A stretch of DNA of 31,528 nucleotides from a virus: positions 1-31,528 of IMG/VR virus record IMGVR_UViG_3300009183_006602; one strand, written 5' to 3'. Both the position numbers and the translations under genes were made by a program. The number at the start of each line of letters is the position of its first letter. The first letter of the stretch is position 1. Below, in pieces: positions 23,935 to 29,445 of this stretch. A model generated the notes under the pieces. That model saw nothing but the letters and a program-made list of their open reading frames with translations. It did not search any database and was not told the DNA's origin.

Positions 23935-24231
23935 ATGAACCTCTCCTCACTGAAATTCTGGCTCATCCCCCTCCTCCGTTTCCTTGAGGCCCGGTTCCTC
24001 CGCCTCACTCAAGCCGACGGCAAGCCCGGCCTATCCGTTGCCGACTTTCAGCAAACCGTCCGCCAAGTGATAGAAATCAACCGCACCTACCAGGGAAAGT
24101 CAGGATTAACCAAAGCCAAAGCCGTGGGGGCTTGGCTCTTCGCCGAGTTCGAGGGCGAGATCAACACCTACCTCATCCCCGCCCTCGTCAGCAAAGCCTA
24201 CGAAACCGCCACCCTAAAAGGCCTCCTGTAA
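23935..24231 (+). CDS. Small protein in the lysis cluster, LLH-type holin-like
   Basis: The 98-aa product starts with a hydrophobic segment (FWLIPLLRFLEARFLRL), then a helical charged region (VADFQQTVRQVIEINRTY) and a C-terminal part with KSGLTKAKAVGAWLFAEFEGEINTYLIPALVSKAYETATL. The last segment recalls the C-terminal half of LLH-family phage holins, which carry Lys/Ala-rich and acidic segments and end with a hydrophobic stretch; the resemblance is weak. The position in the lysis region supports such a role. The alternative is an unrelated membrane-associated accessory protein. Confidence 0.45.
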   Translation: MNLSSLKFWLIPLLRFLEARFLRLTQADGKPGLSVADFQQTVRQVIEINRTYQGKSGLTKAKAVGAWLFAEFEGEINTYLIPALVSKAYETATLKGLL

Positions 24232-24325
24232 TCCTCCCCGTCACCGCAATGGTCTCTTTGACGTCTGCCCTTAGTCCGCCTAACTTTATCAAGTCCAAGC
24301 CACCTTCCCTCTCCACCCCTCCCAT

Positions 24326-24353
24326 TCTCCCCTCTCCCCTCTCCCCTCTCCCC
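24326..24353 (+). repeat. Four tandem TCTCCCC heptamers before the endolysin gene
   Basis: Four perfect copies of TCTCCCC end five bases before the endolysin ATG at 24359. Length variation of such a repeat between start codon and upstream elements could tune expression. It also follows the pyrimidine-rich leaders of this region. Confidence 0.9.
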
Positions 24354-24358
24354 TCCCA

Positions 24359-24889
24359 ATGTCCACATTCCCCCTCCGGCAAAAACTCATTGACATCGCC
24401 GTCACCCAGGTGGGAGTCCTCGAAATCCCCCGCAACTCCAACACCGGCCCTGGCATCCTCAAATACCAACGCGCCACCACCCTAACAGGAACCCGTTGGC
24501 CCTACTGTGCCGCATTTGTCTGCTGGTGCATCCGCGAGTGGGGCCGCGACCCCGAAGTCCTCAACGCGCTCAAGCTCACCCCTGATACCTTCGCTGCCTG
24601 GCGTCCCCGCACCGCCGCTGCCTACGGATTCCACGAATGGGCCACCCACCACGACCTGACCACCTTCGATGAGAACGAATCCCCTGGCCAGGCTACCCTC
24701 CACACCGGAGACATCGTCACTTTCGACACCAGTCACATCGGCCTCGTCCGCACCGACTCCCCCATCAAGCAAATTGTCTACACCATTGAGGGCAACACCG
24801 ACTCCGCCGGATCCCGCGATGGAGGCGGAGTCTACGAAAAAACCCGTCCCCGCCCCTACCTCCGAAAAGTGATCCGCCTCCTCCCCTGA
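24359..24889 (+). CDS. Endolysin, CHAP/NlpC-P60-type cysteine peptidase or amidase
   Basis: The 176-aa enzyme probably cleaves peptidoglycan at the end of infection. The single domain shows CHAP-like order: an N-terminal helix (LIDIAVTQVGVLEIPRNSNTG), the nucleophile in WPYCAAFVCW with Cys50 preceding the hydrophobic helix, the His strand GDIVTFDTSHIGLVRT with His126, and IEGNTDSAGSRDGGGVY with Asn146 as the third residue. It has no signal peptide, so it needs a holin. No separate wall-binding domain is present, as usual for Gram-negative phages. The gene ends the late operon, and the attachment region follows. Confidence 0.85.
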   Translation: MSTFPLRQKLIDIAVTQVGVLEIPRNSNTGPGILKYQRATTLTGTRWPYCAAFVCWCIREWGRDPEVLNALKLTPDTFAAWRPRTAAAYGFHEWATHHDLTTFDENESPGQATLHTGDIVTFDTSHIGLVRTDSPIKQIVYTIEGNTDSAGSRDGGGVYEKTRPRPYLRKVIRLLP

Positions 24890-24940
24890 CCACCAGCCTC
24901 AAAAACCCACAAAAACAAATTCCCGCAAAATTCACAGACC

Positions 24941-25144
24941 AGAATAGGTATAGAATAGGTAAACTTTACCCCCTCCTCAAAACCCCTTGAAAATCAACGA
25001 CTTACAGAGGAGTGCGTTGTGCAGGGATTGAACCTGCGATTCCATTGTCAGGGGTTTTAGAGGGGGTTCTACGGGGGATTTTAGGGGGCGGATGGGCAAA
25101 AACGGGTAAAAATTAGATTGCGGTAGAATAGGTTTCAGAATAGG
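24941..25144. other. Probable phage attachment site (attP) with paired arm-type repeats
   Basis: AGAATAGG occurs four times, at 24941 and 24952 (11-base step) to the left and at 25125 and 25137 (12-base step) to the right of a tRNA-like core at 25013-25066. Paired repeats spaced about one helical turn on both sides of a core, next to an integrase gene, have the layout of arm-type integrase binding sites. AAAACCCCT (24979-24987) and AGGGGTTTT (25050-25058) also form an inverted repeat enclosing the core. Confidence 0.65.
25013..25066 (-). other. tRNA 3'-half-like attachment core
   Basis: On the minus strand GCAGG-TTCAATC-CCTGC (25037-25021) is a canonical T stem-loop, followed by ACAACGC and A as a possible acceptor 3' strand and discriminator (25020-25013). 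No CCA follows and no complete cloverleaf precedes it, so it is a partial tRNA, as expected for a phage that integrates into the 3' end of a host tRNA gene. I cannot name the amino acid. Confidence 0.6.
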
Positions 25145-25151
25145 GTGGGGG

Positions 25152-26351
25152 ATGGGAAGTTTGACGAAATCAAAGGATTCACGATTCTGGCGGGCGACAT
25201 TTTATGTGCCGGGGCCAGGGGGTACACGGCGGAAGGTGTTCCGCAGTACGGGAACGGAGGATAAGCGGGCGGCCCGCCGGATCATGGAGGTGTGGGAAGA
25301 TGCGGCGGGGGGGAAGGTGAGCGGAGAGCAGGCGCGGCGTGTGCTGTCTGATCTGCTGGGGGAGCAGGGGCACCGGGTGACGGTGCGGGAGTTTTTCACG
25401 GGGTGGCTGTCGCGCCAGGCGGGGGCGGTGGAGCGGGGGACGCTGGAGTTTTACGGGAAGGCGGTTTCGCGGTTGCTGAAGGTGTTGCCAGGTGGGGCGG
25501 ATCGTCCGCTGGATGGGCTGGGGGTGCCGGATCTGGAGAAGTGGCGCGAGGGAGAGGCGAAGGTGCTGTCGGTGACCACGGTGAATCATCACCTGAAATG
25601 TGTCAGGATGGTGCTGAAGGGGGCGGTGGATGCAGGCTGGATGCGGAAGAATCCGGCAGCGGAGTTGCGGCCTCTGCGTCGATCAAGGGAGGATGAGGCG
25701 GCGGTTTCGCGGCGTCCTTTTACGAGGGAGGAGTTGGAGCGGGTGCTGGCGGTGTCGCCTGCGGAATGGCAGGCTCTGGTGTTATTGGGGTTGTACACAG
25801 GGCAGCGGTTGGGAGATTTGGTGGCTCGACGGTGGAGCGATGTGGAGGAGGGGGCGGTGCATTTTGAGCGGACGCAGAAGACGGGGGCGGAGGTGTGGGT
25901 GCCGCTGCCTCAGCGGGCGTTGGCGGCATTGGCCCGGGTGCGGATTCCGGAGTGCGTTTGGTTATTCCCCGGGCTGCATGAGGATGTGGTGCAGAAGGGG
26001 AAGGGGAAGGTAAATGAGTTATCCCGGCAGTTTGCGGCATTGCTGGCGGCGGCGGGATTGCGGGAGGCGGAGGTGTATGAGTCGCCCAAAAAGCGGGAGA
26101 TGCGCCGTGCGGCTGAGGTGGCGGCGACTGGGGTGGTGAGCCGGAAGCGGCAGGGGCAGGCTCTGGTGTTTCACAGTCTGCGGCACAATACTCGCACCTG
26201 GTTGGAGGAGAGTGGAGCTCCGGCGGCGGTGATTGATGCGCTGATGGGGCAGGACGCAAGGACGGGGCGGCGGACCTATACCCATATCGGAAAAGATGCC
26301 CTGCGCCGTGCGGCGGAGGGCATCCATGGGGAGGGGAAGGCTGAAAGGTAA
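25152..26351 (+). CDS. Tyrosine recombinase (phage integrase)
   Basis: This 399-aa enzyme probably integrates and excises the phage at the adjacent attP. The N-terminal part (1-75) is basic and likely binds the arm sites, residues 80-180 form the SAM-like core-binding domain (REFFTGWLSRQAG, then VTTVNHHLKCVRMVLKGAVD), and 190-395 the catalytic domain. Catalytic residues visible are Arg219 in TGQRLGDLV, Lys243, His341 and Arg344 in HSLRHNTRTW, and Tyr376 in RTYTHIG. At the usual LGH position the sequence is MGQ, so His is replaced by Gln367. Unlike all late genes it has a G-rich coding strand. Its stop lies 25 bases from the end of the convergent repressor gene. Confidence 0.92.
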   Translation: MGSLTKSKDSRFWRATFYVPGPGGTRRKVFRSTGTEDKRAARRIMEVWEDAAGGKVSGEQARRVLSDLLGEQGHRVTVREFFTGWLSRQAGAVERGTLEFYGKAVSRLLKVLPGGADRPLDGLGVPDLEKWREGEAKVLSVTTVNHHLKCVRMVLKGAVDAGWMRKNPAAELRPLRRSREDEAAVSRRPFTREELERVLAVSPAEWQALVLLGLYTGQRLGDLVARRWSDVEEGAVHFERTQKTGAEVWVPLPQRALAALARVRIPECVWLFPGLHEDVVQKGKGKVNELSRQFAALLAAAGLREAEVYESPKKREMRRAAEVAATGVVSRKRQGQALVFHSLRHNTRTWLEESGAPAAVIDALMGQDARTGRRTYTHIGKDALRRAAEGIHGEGKAER

Positions 26352-26376
26352 ATCAGCTATTCCGGCGAGGGAGGCG

Positions 26377-26781
26377 TTACCATTTGCTGGAAAGTGTCTT
26401 GTACAGGCTGGTGAGCCAGGCGTAGGTTTCGGCATCGGTGCGGGCGGCCTGACGGAAAAACTCAAGGCATTCTGTGAGGAGATCCGGTGTTTCGGCTTTA
26501 TCCAAGGCGTCATCCTTGACGGTGATGCTCAGGTGGGGTTCCAGGTTGACTGGGGTAATGTCTCTGAGGTACGCAACAGTGAGTTGCAGGGCATCCTGTA
26601 ATGGGACGAGGGGACTCTCCAGGATTTTGTGAGTGAACTCCCGGGTGGGGGTCTTGGTGCCGGAGCGGACACGGGAGAGGTCTCCAGAGTGGACATCGCT
26701 CTTTTCAGCGAAAGTCATGGCAGTGAATGCCTCTTTGTTGGCGGTGAGGAATCGATCAAGCAGTGGGGGAAATCGTTTCAT
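26377..26781 (-). CDS. Repressor-type DNA-binding protein
   Basis: This is the only gene on the minus strand, 134 aa long, divergent from the early operon and convergent with the integrase, the position of a lysogeny repressor. Residues about 6-50 have helix-turn-helix character of the Cro/C1 sort: DRFLTANKEAFTAMTFAEKSD, then GDLSRVRSGTKTPT, which fits a recognition helix followed by the TPT-type turn. The rest is an acidic helical C-terminal domain with no sign of a LexA-like autoprotease. It probably represses the rightward early promoter and itself through operators at 26786-26852, the first lying only five bases upstream of its start codon. Confidence 0.75.
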   Translation of the reverse strand: MKRFPPLLDRFLTANKEAFTAMTFAEKSDVHSGDLSRVRSGTKTPTREFTHKILESPLVPLQDALQLTVAYLRDITPVNLEPHLSITVKDDALDKAETPDLLTECLEFFRQAARTDAETYAWLTSLYKTLSSKW

Positions 26782-26785
26782 GATC

Positions 26786-26869
26786 TTTGCATTTTACGCA
26801 AAAAGTAAAAATTTGCAAATTATTTCTTGCAATGATTTGCGTGATGTGCAAATATTCGCAATACGCAAA
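26786..26869. promoter_or_regulatory. Operator/promoter region between repressor and early operon
   Basis: Two inverted repeats of the form TTTGC-N7-GCAAA lie at 26786-26802 (spacer ATTTTAC) and 26836-26852 (spacer GTGATGT). A third palindrome ATTTGCAAAT is at 26811-26820 and a shorter-spaced TTCGC-N5-GCAAA at 26855-26869. The region is AT-rich in a GC-rich genome and must hold both divergent promoters; I cannot assign -35 and -10 boxes. Confidence 0.72.
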
Positions 26870-26880
26870 ACTTAACCATC

Positions 26881-27045
26881 ATGAAACAAGCAAAAATTTC
26901 CGTCATCCAGTCCCTTCTCGGGCAGTGCAGATTATTGGTAGGATCCACGGATCCGGAAGTGGCAGCGGCAGCCGCTGAAGTGCAGGCCAGCCTGAGTGCC
27001 CAACTGGCCAAGGTGATGCAGGAGCAGGAACCCAAGGCTGCCTGA
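26881..27045 (+). CDS. First gene of the rightward early operon
   Basis: The 54-aa product begins MKQAKISVIQSLLGQCRLLV and continues with an Ala-rich, Glu/Gln-containing helix (DPEVAAAAAEVQASLSAQL). I do not recognise a family. It is the first gene rightward of the operators, the position of cro or an antirepressor in lambdoid phages, but I see no helix-turn-helix in it. The ATG at 26881 follows an AT-rich leader without a Shine-Dalgarno sequence. The gene stops 33 bases before the next start. Confidence 0.6.
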   Translation: MKQAKISVIQSLLGQCRLLVGSTDPEVAAAAAEVQASLSAQLAKVMQEQEPKAA

Positions 27046-27078
27046 TTTTTCAACAATCAACTCTGACTATCATAAAAA

Positions 27079-27279
27079 ATGAGCTCATTGAAGAAACCTG
27101 GGATCAAACTGCTGGCGGCGGACCGACTGAAGCTGGAGAAGGCTAATGCTCTGCTGGCTGATGTCGTGGCTGACCGTTTCACAGATAAGAGTGCTAATGA
27201 GATTGGGAGTGCTGGTCTACGGATCTGGGAGATGATTTACAACGCCAAGCAGTCAATCGCTTCTGCTTTGCGAGACTAA
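27079..27279 (+). CDS. Small early protein
   Basis: The 66-aa product is helical and charged: PGIKLLAADRLKLEKANALLADVV, then FTDKSANEIGSAGLRIWEMIYNAKQSIASAL. No family is recognised, and there is no signal or membrane segment. Similar small helical proteins in phage early operons often modulate host replication or defence proteins, but nothing in the sequence shows a target. It precedes a tRNA-like element by seven bases. Its leader is AT-rich, and the coding strand is not C-biased, unlike the late genes. Confidence 0.55.
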   Translation: MSSLKKPGIKLLAADRLKLEKANALLADVVADRFTDKSANEIGSAGLRIWEMIYNAKQSIASALRD

Positions 27280-27285
27280 CCCTTT

Positions 27286-27375
27286 GGATGCGGCGGCATG
27301 GGAGGGCGCGAAAGCGCAACCATGGCGGCTCGGAACCTAACATCGTGCCAGTTCAAATCTGGTCCGCATCCACCA
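27286..27375 (+). tRNA. tRNA-like element with an 8-bp acceptor stem and encoded CCA, anticodon unassigned
   Basis: GGATGCGG at 27286-27293 pairs perfectly with CCGCATCC at 27364-27371, followed by A and CCA. Directly before the 3' strand is a canonical T arm, GCCAG-TTCAAAT-CTGGT, so the acceptor/T domain is 13 base pairs (8+5), as in selenocysteine tRNA. The middle does not fold as a standard D and anticodon arm: it holds a GCGC-GAAA-GCGC hairpin and a CTCGGAA loop (anticodon CGG) with only two stem pairs. No TCA anticodon is visible. At 90 bases it could be a degenerate phage tRNA or a tRNA mimic. Confidence 0.45.
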
Positions 27376-27395
27376 AATTTTACCAATAACTGATT

Positions 27396-27641
27396 ATGGA
27401 AAAACCATTCATGACGCCCCACTGTGCGACCGGGATCTTTCCGGTGTGGATCCGGGCATCGGAGGCACTGCCGGATAGCTGCCGGGATGTTCTTGTCACT
27501 GATGGCGGGTTCGTCCTGGTGGGAAGCTATCACGAAAGTTGGCATGGGGACGGATACCGCTGGGAGTGTACCGTTTCCGAATACGGGTTTGATAGCGTGA
27601 TCACGCACTGGATGGAGTTGCCTCCAATCCCTGAACTTTAA
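27396..27641 (+). CDS. DUF551-like small protein
   Basis: The 81-aa product matches the pattern I know for DUF551 phage proteins: an N-terminal WIRASEALPDS, a conserved strand DVLVTDGGFVLVGSYHES, and a C-terminal THWMELPPIPE, equivalent to the family ending THWMPLPEPP. These proteins are common in phage early regions and of unknown function; they are small, soluble and often near DNA modification or recombination genes. The residues preceding position 17 (MEKPFMTPHCATGIFPV) are outside the family core. The gene starts 20 bases after the tRNA-like element. Confidence 0.75.
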   Translation: MEKPFMTPHCATGIFPVWIRASEALPDSCRDVLVTDGGFVLVGSYHESWHGDGYRWECTVSEYGFDSVITHWMELPPIPEL

Positions 27642-27653
27642 CTAAAACAGGAT

Positions 27654-28049
27654 ATGACAGCGACAATGAAATTGCGCCCAGCTACGAAGGCGGGAGGGGT
27701 GGTGGTGAGTGAGGCAGCCCGGGCAGGGATGCTGGCTCTGCTGGGGATTGAAGAGGGGGCGATGCCTGCTGCGGTGGTGGGAGGACAGGTGATGGTGGTG
27801 GTGCCGGGATTCATCCGGGGGCCGCAGATGGGGGAGATCTGCCCATGGACGGGATTGAGCGGACGGGAGTTTTTCGATCTGCGGACGCTGGGGGTGGTGC
27901 TGGATGGGGTGAAGCTGTTGGAGCCTTTTGCGGGATGGTATGCCGCGAATGAGGCGGGGAAAGGCAGGAAGGTGGTCCATGTGGATACGGCAGCCCTGCT
28001 GGAATATCTGAAGGAGAGGACGCGAATCGCGGCGGAACGCCGGGGTTGA
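27654..28049 (+). CDS. Possible helix-turn-helix (excisionase-type) protein
   Basis: The 131-aa product has a possible winged-helix or helix-turn-helix segment in the middle: GEICPWTGLSGREFFDLRTLGVV, similar to excisionase-type or helix-turn-helix DNA-binding proteins with the pattern CPxTGLSRSxFYxL. It is followed by KVVHVDTAALLEYLKERTR, which fits the closing helix of such domains. An N-terminal extension of about 58 residues includes beta-like segments (AAVVGGQVMVVVPGF). Excisionase activity, binding attP with the integrase to promote excision, is a guess based on this pattern; another transcription regulator is equally possible. ATG 27666 is an alternative start. Confidence 0.5.
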   Translation: MTATMKLRPATKAGGVVVSEAARAGMLALLGIEEGAMPAAVVGGQVMVVVPGFIRGPQMGEICPWTGLSGREFFDLRTLGVVLDGVKLLEPFAGWYAANEAGKGRKVVHVDTAALLEYLKERTRIAAERRG

Positions 28050-28077
28050 TTTCACATTTTACCTTAATCCAACGATC

Positions 28078-28338
28078 ATGAAGACTATCAATTTAATTTC
28101 TGCCTTTTTACTGTTCTTTGTCTATTACTGGTGCTGCCTGGGTGCATTTATTTTGTTGCTGGCAGGCATCCCCATGGGGTTGGTGGCTCTTTTCACCTAC
28201 GGCAGTGGGTGGGAAATGGCAGGGTTGCCGGATTGGATGCGTCTGCTGGGACTGGGGTGGCTGACGCTGGCGGCCCTTTGGATGGCGCAGGGAGAACTGC
28301 GGAAGATGCAAGCTCAGGACTTTGAGAGTAACAGATAA
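28078..28338 (+). CDS. Two-span membrane protein of unknown function
   Basis: The 86-aa product has two long hydrophobic segments: ISAFLLFFVYYWCCLGAFILLLAGIPMGLVALF near residues 7-40, and LLGLGWLTLAALWMAQG near 55-72, then a polar C-terminus. It could form two or three spans. No family is recognised. Membrane proteins in early operons may alter host physiology, for instance by superinfection exclusion, but the sequence gives no evidence of it. It starts 28 bases after the preceding stop and is separated by 13 bases from the next gene. Confidence 0.55.
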   Translation: MKTINLISAFLLFFVYYWCCLGAFILLLAGIPMGLVALFTYGSGWEMAGLPDWMRLLGLGWLTLAALWMAQGELRKMQAQDFESNR

Positions 28339-28351
28339 CAAATCAAAAACC

Positions 28352-28873
28352 ATGAGTGAGATCAATCTGAAGTTTTGCCCGGTGCTGTATTTTTTTCGTG
28401 CGGGGGAGGCGTTTGCCTGGCGGGAGAGTCAGCGGCAGTTGACTGAGCGGCGGATGGAGTCGCGGGTGGTGGTGCAGAGTCTGCGGCGGGCGCGGCGGAG
28501 TTGGCGGCAGCCATCCATGCAACTGCTGGCGGCAGAGGAGCAGATCATGGAGCAGCAGGATGCCGTGGGGTTGATGGAAGAGGCGTTATGGCAGGCAGGG
28601 CAACGGCTGGAGATGGCGCAGGAGCAGGTGGCGTCTCTGGATACTCTGGTGCGGTTAATGCTGGAGGGGCCGGAAGGTCTGGCCCTGGGGGAGACTTATG
28701 TGAAGCTGAGGTGGCAGCGGATGCAGGCGGAACGGGCGGATGCCCTGCGGAAGGCGGAGGAGACCGCCCGGGTCTTGACGGCAGAGGAGCGGGCGCGGGA
28801 TGCGGCACTGACCCGGAAGATGGCGAGCTTTTCCTCCATCGCTCAAGGAGTGGCTGGGGTGGCGGCGGTGTGA
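28352..28873 (+). CDS. Unknown helical early protein
   Basis: Starting at ATG 28352 the protein has 173 aa (a TTG at 28322 would overlap the upstream gene). It begins with a beta-like segment (LKFCPVLYFF) and is otherwise helical with many Gln, Glu, Arg and Ala: ESQRQLTERRMESRVVVQSLRRARRSWRQ, EEQIMEQQDAVGLMEEALWQ, and ERADALRKAEETARVLTAEERARDAAL, which look like coiled coil. I do not recognise it. A charged coiled-coil protein in the early region may be a recombination or replication partner, but no domain shows this. Confidence 0.55.
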   Translation: MSEINLKFCPVLYFFRAGEAFAWRESQRQLTERRMESRVVVQSLRRARRSWRQPSMQLLAAEEQIMEQQDAVGLMEEALWQAGQRLEMAQEQVASLDTLVRLMLEGPEGLALGETYVKLRWQRMQAERADALRKAEETARVLTAEERARDAALTRKMASFSSIAQGVAGVAAV

Positions 28874-28902
28874 TTTTCTCAACAATAACTGAATAACTGA
28901 AT

Positions 28903-29142
28903 ATGAATATGATGAACCAAGGATACAATGTGGCTTTGCTGGCTGGTCTGGCGGGGGTAGCTCTGATACTAGCTTTGGACTGCCGGAGACAGCGGCGTCT
29001 GATGCAGAGGCGGCGGGAGATCCGCGAGGAGCAACTGGCCCGGGCGGAGCGTCTGGCGGCGGCATGGCGGGCACGGGATCCCCGAGGTGCTGCCTCTGAA
29101 TACAATGACGAGGCTTTCTATGCGGTCTTGAAGGATAACTGA
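28903..29142 (+). CDS. Small single-span membrane protein
   Basis: The 79-aa product has one membrane segment (NVALLAGLAGVALILAL, about residues 9-25), directly followed by a strongly basic cytoplasmic-type region (RRQRRLMQRRREIREEQLARAERLAAAWRAR). A short acidic tail with two Tyr residues ends it. No family is recognised. By the positive-inside rule the C-terminus would be cytoplasmic. Alternative start ATG 28909 or 28912 would only trim two or three residues. Codon use is G-rich as in neighbours. Confidence 0.55.
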   Translation: MNMMNQGYNVALLAGLAGVALILALDCRRQRRLMQRRREIREEQLARAERLAAAWRARDPRGAASEYNDEAFYAVLKDN

Positions 29143-29173
29143 TTTTAAATCCAATCCTCCAATCCTATCTGAT

Positions 29174-29428
29174 ATGAAAGTTCTGATTTTTCCTCCGCTG
29201 AAGGCGGGTGCTGGTGAGGTGCTTTCTCTGCGGGTCTCGCGGGGGCAGATGCTCAAACTGCAAAGCCAAGCCACTGAACTGAAGATCTACGGCAGGGCGG
29301 GGGGGGTATTGGCTTCTGTCCCGGCCTTGATCCGCGCCATCGGAGAGGGGGAGGTGCTGCTGGTGCGCCGGGATGCGCCAGTGCCGGAATCCGGTGGTGG
29401 CGTCCATCGGGGCTGCCCTGTGGATTAA
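29174..29428 (+). CDS. Small unknown early protein
   Basis: The 84-aa product starts with a beta-like MKVLIFPPL and continues with alternating beta and helix (EVLSLRVSRGQMLKLQSQ, TELKIYGRAGGVLASVPALIRAI, EGEVLLVRRDAPVPE). It ends in a short Gly/Pro tail with one Cys. I do not recognise it. It lies in the run of small early genes, 31 bases after the previous stop and 17 before the next start. The body looks like a compact soluble domain, and nothing indicates export. Confidence 0.55.
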   Translation: MKVLIFPPLKAGAGEVLSLRVSRGQMLKLQSQATELKIYGRAGGVLASVPALIRAIGEGEVLLVRRDAPVPESGGGVHRGCPVD

Positions 29429-29445
29429 ATTTCTTTCCTGACCGC

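Noticed and set aside
23891-24353. Heptamer repeats as a CRISPR array
   Set aside because: The units are seven bases without spacers and there are no cas genes.
25013-25066. Complete host tRNA gene
   Set aside because: Only the T arm and possible 3' acceptor strand are recognisable; no 5' acceptor, D arm or anticodon arm matches.
27286-27375. Selenocysteine tRNA
   Set aside because: The 8+5 base-pair acceptor/T domain fits, but there is no TCA anticodon, no 6-bp D stem and no long variable arm.
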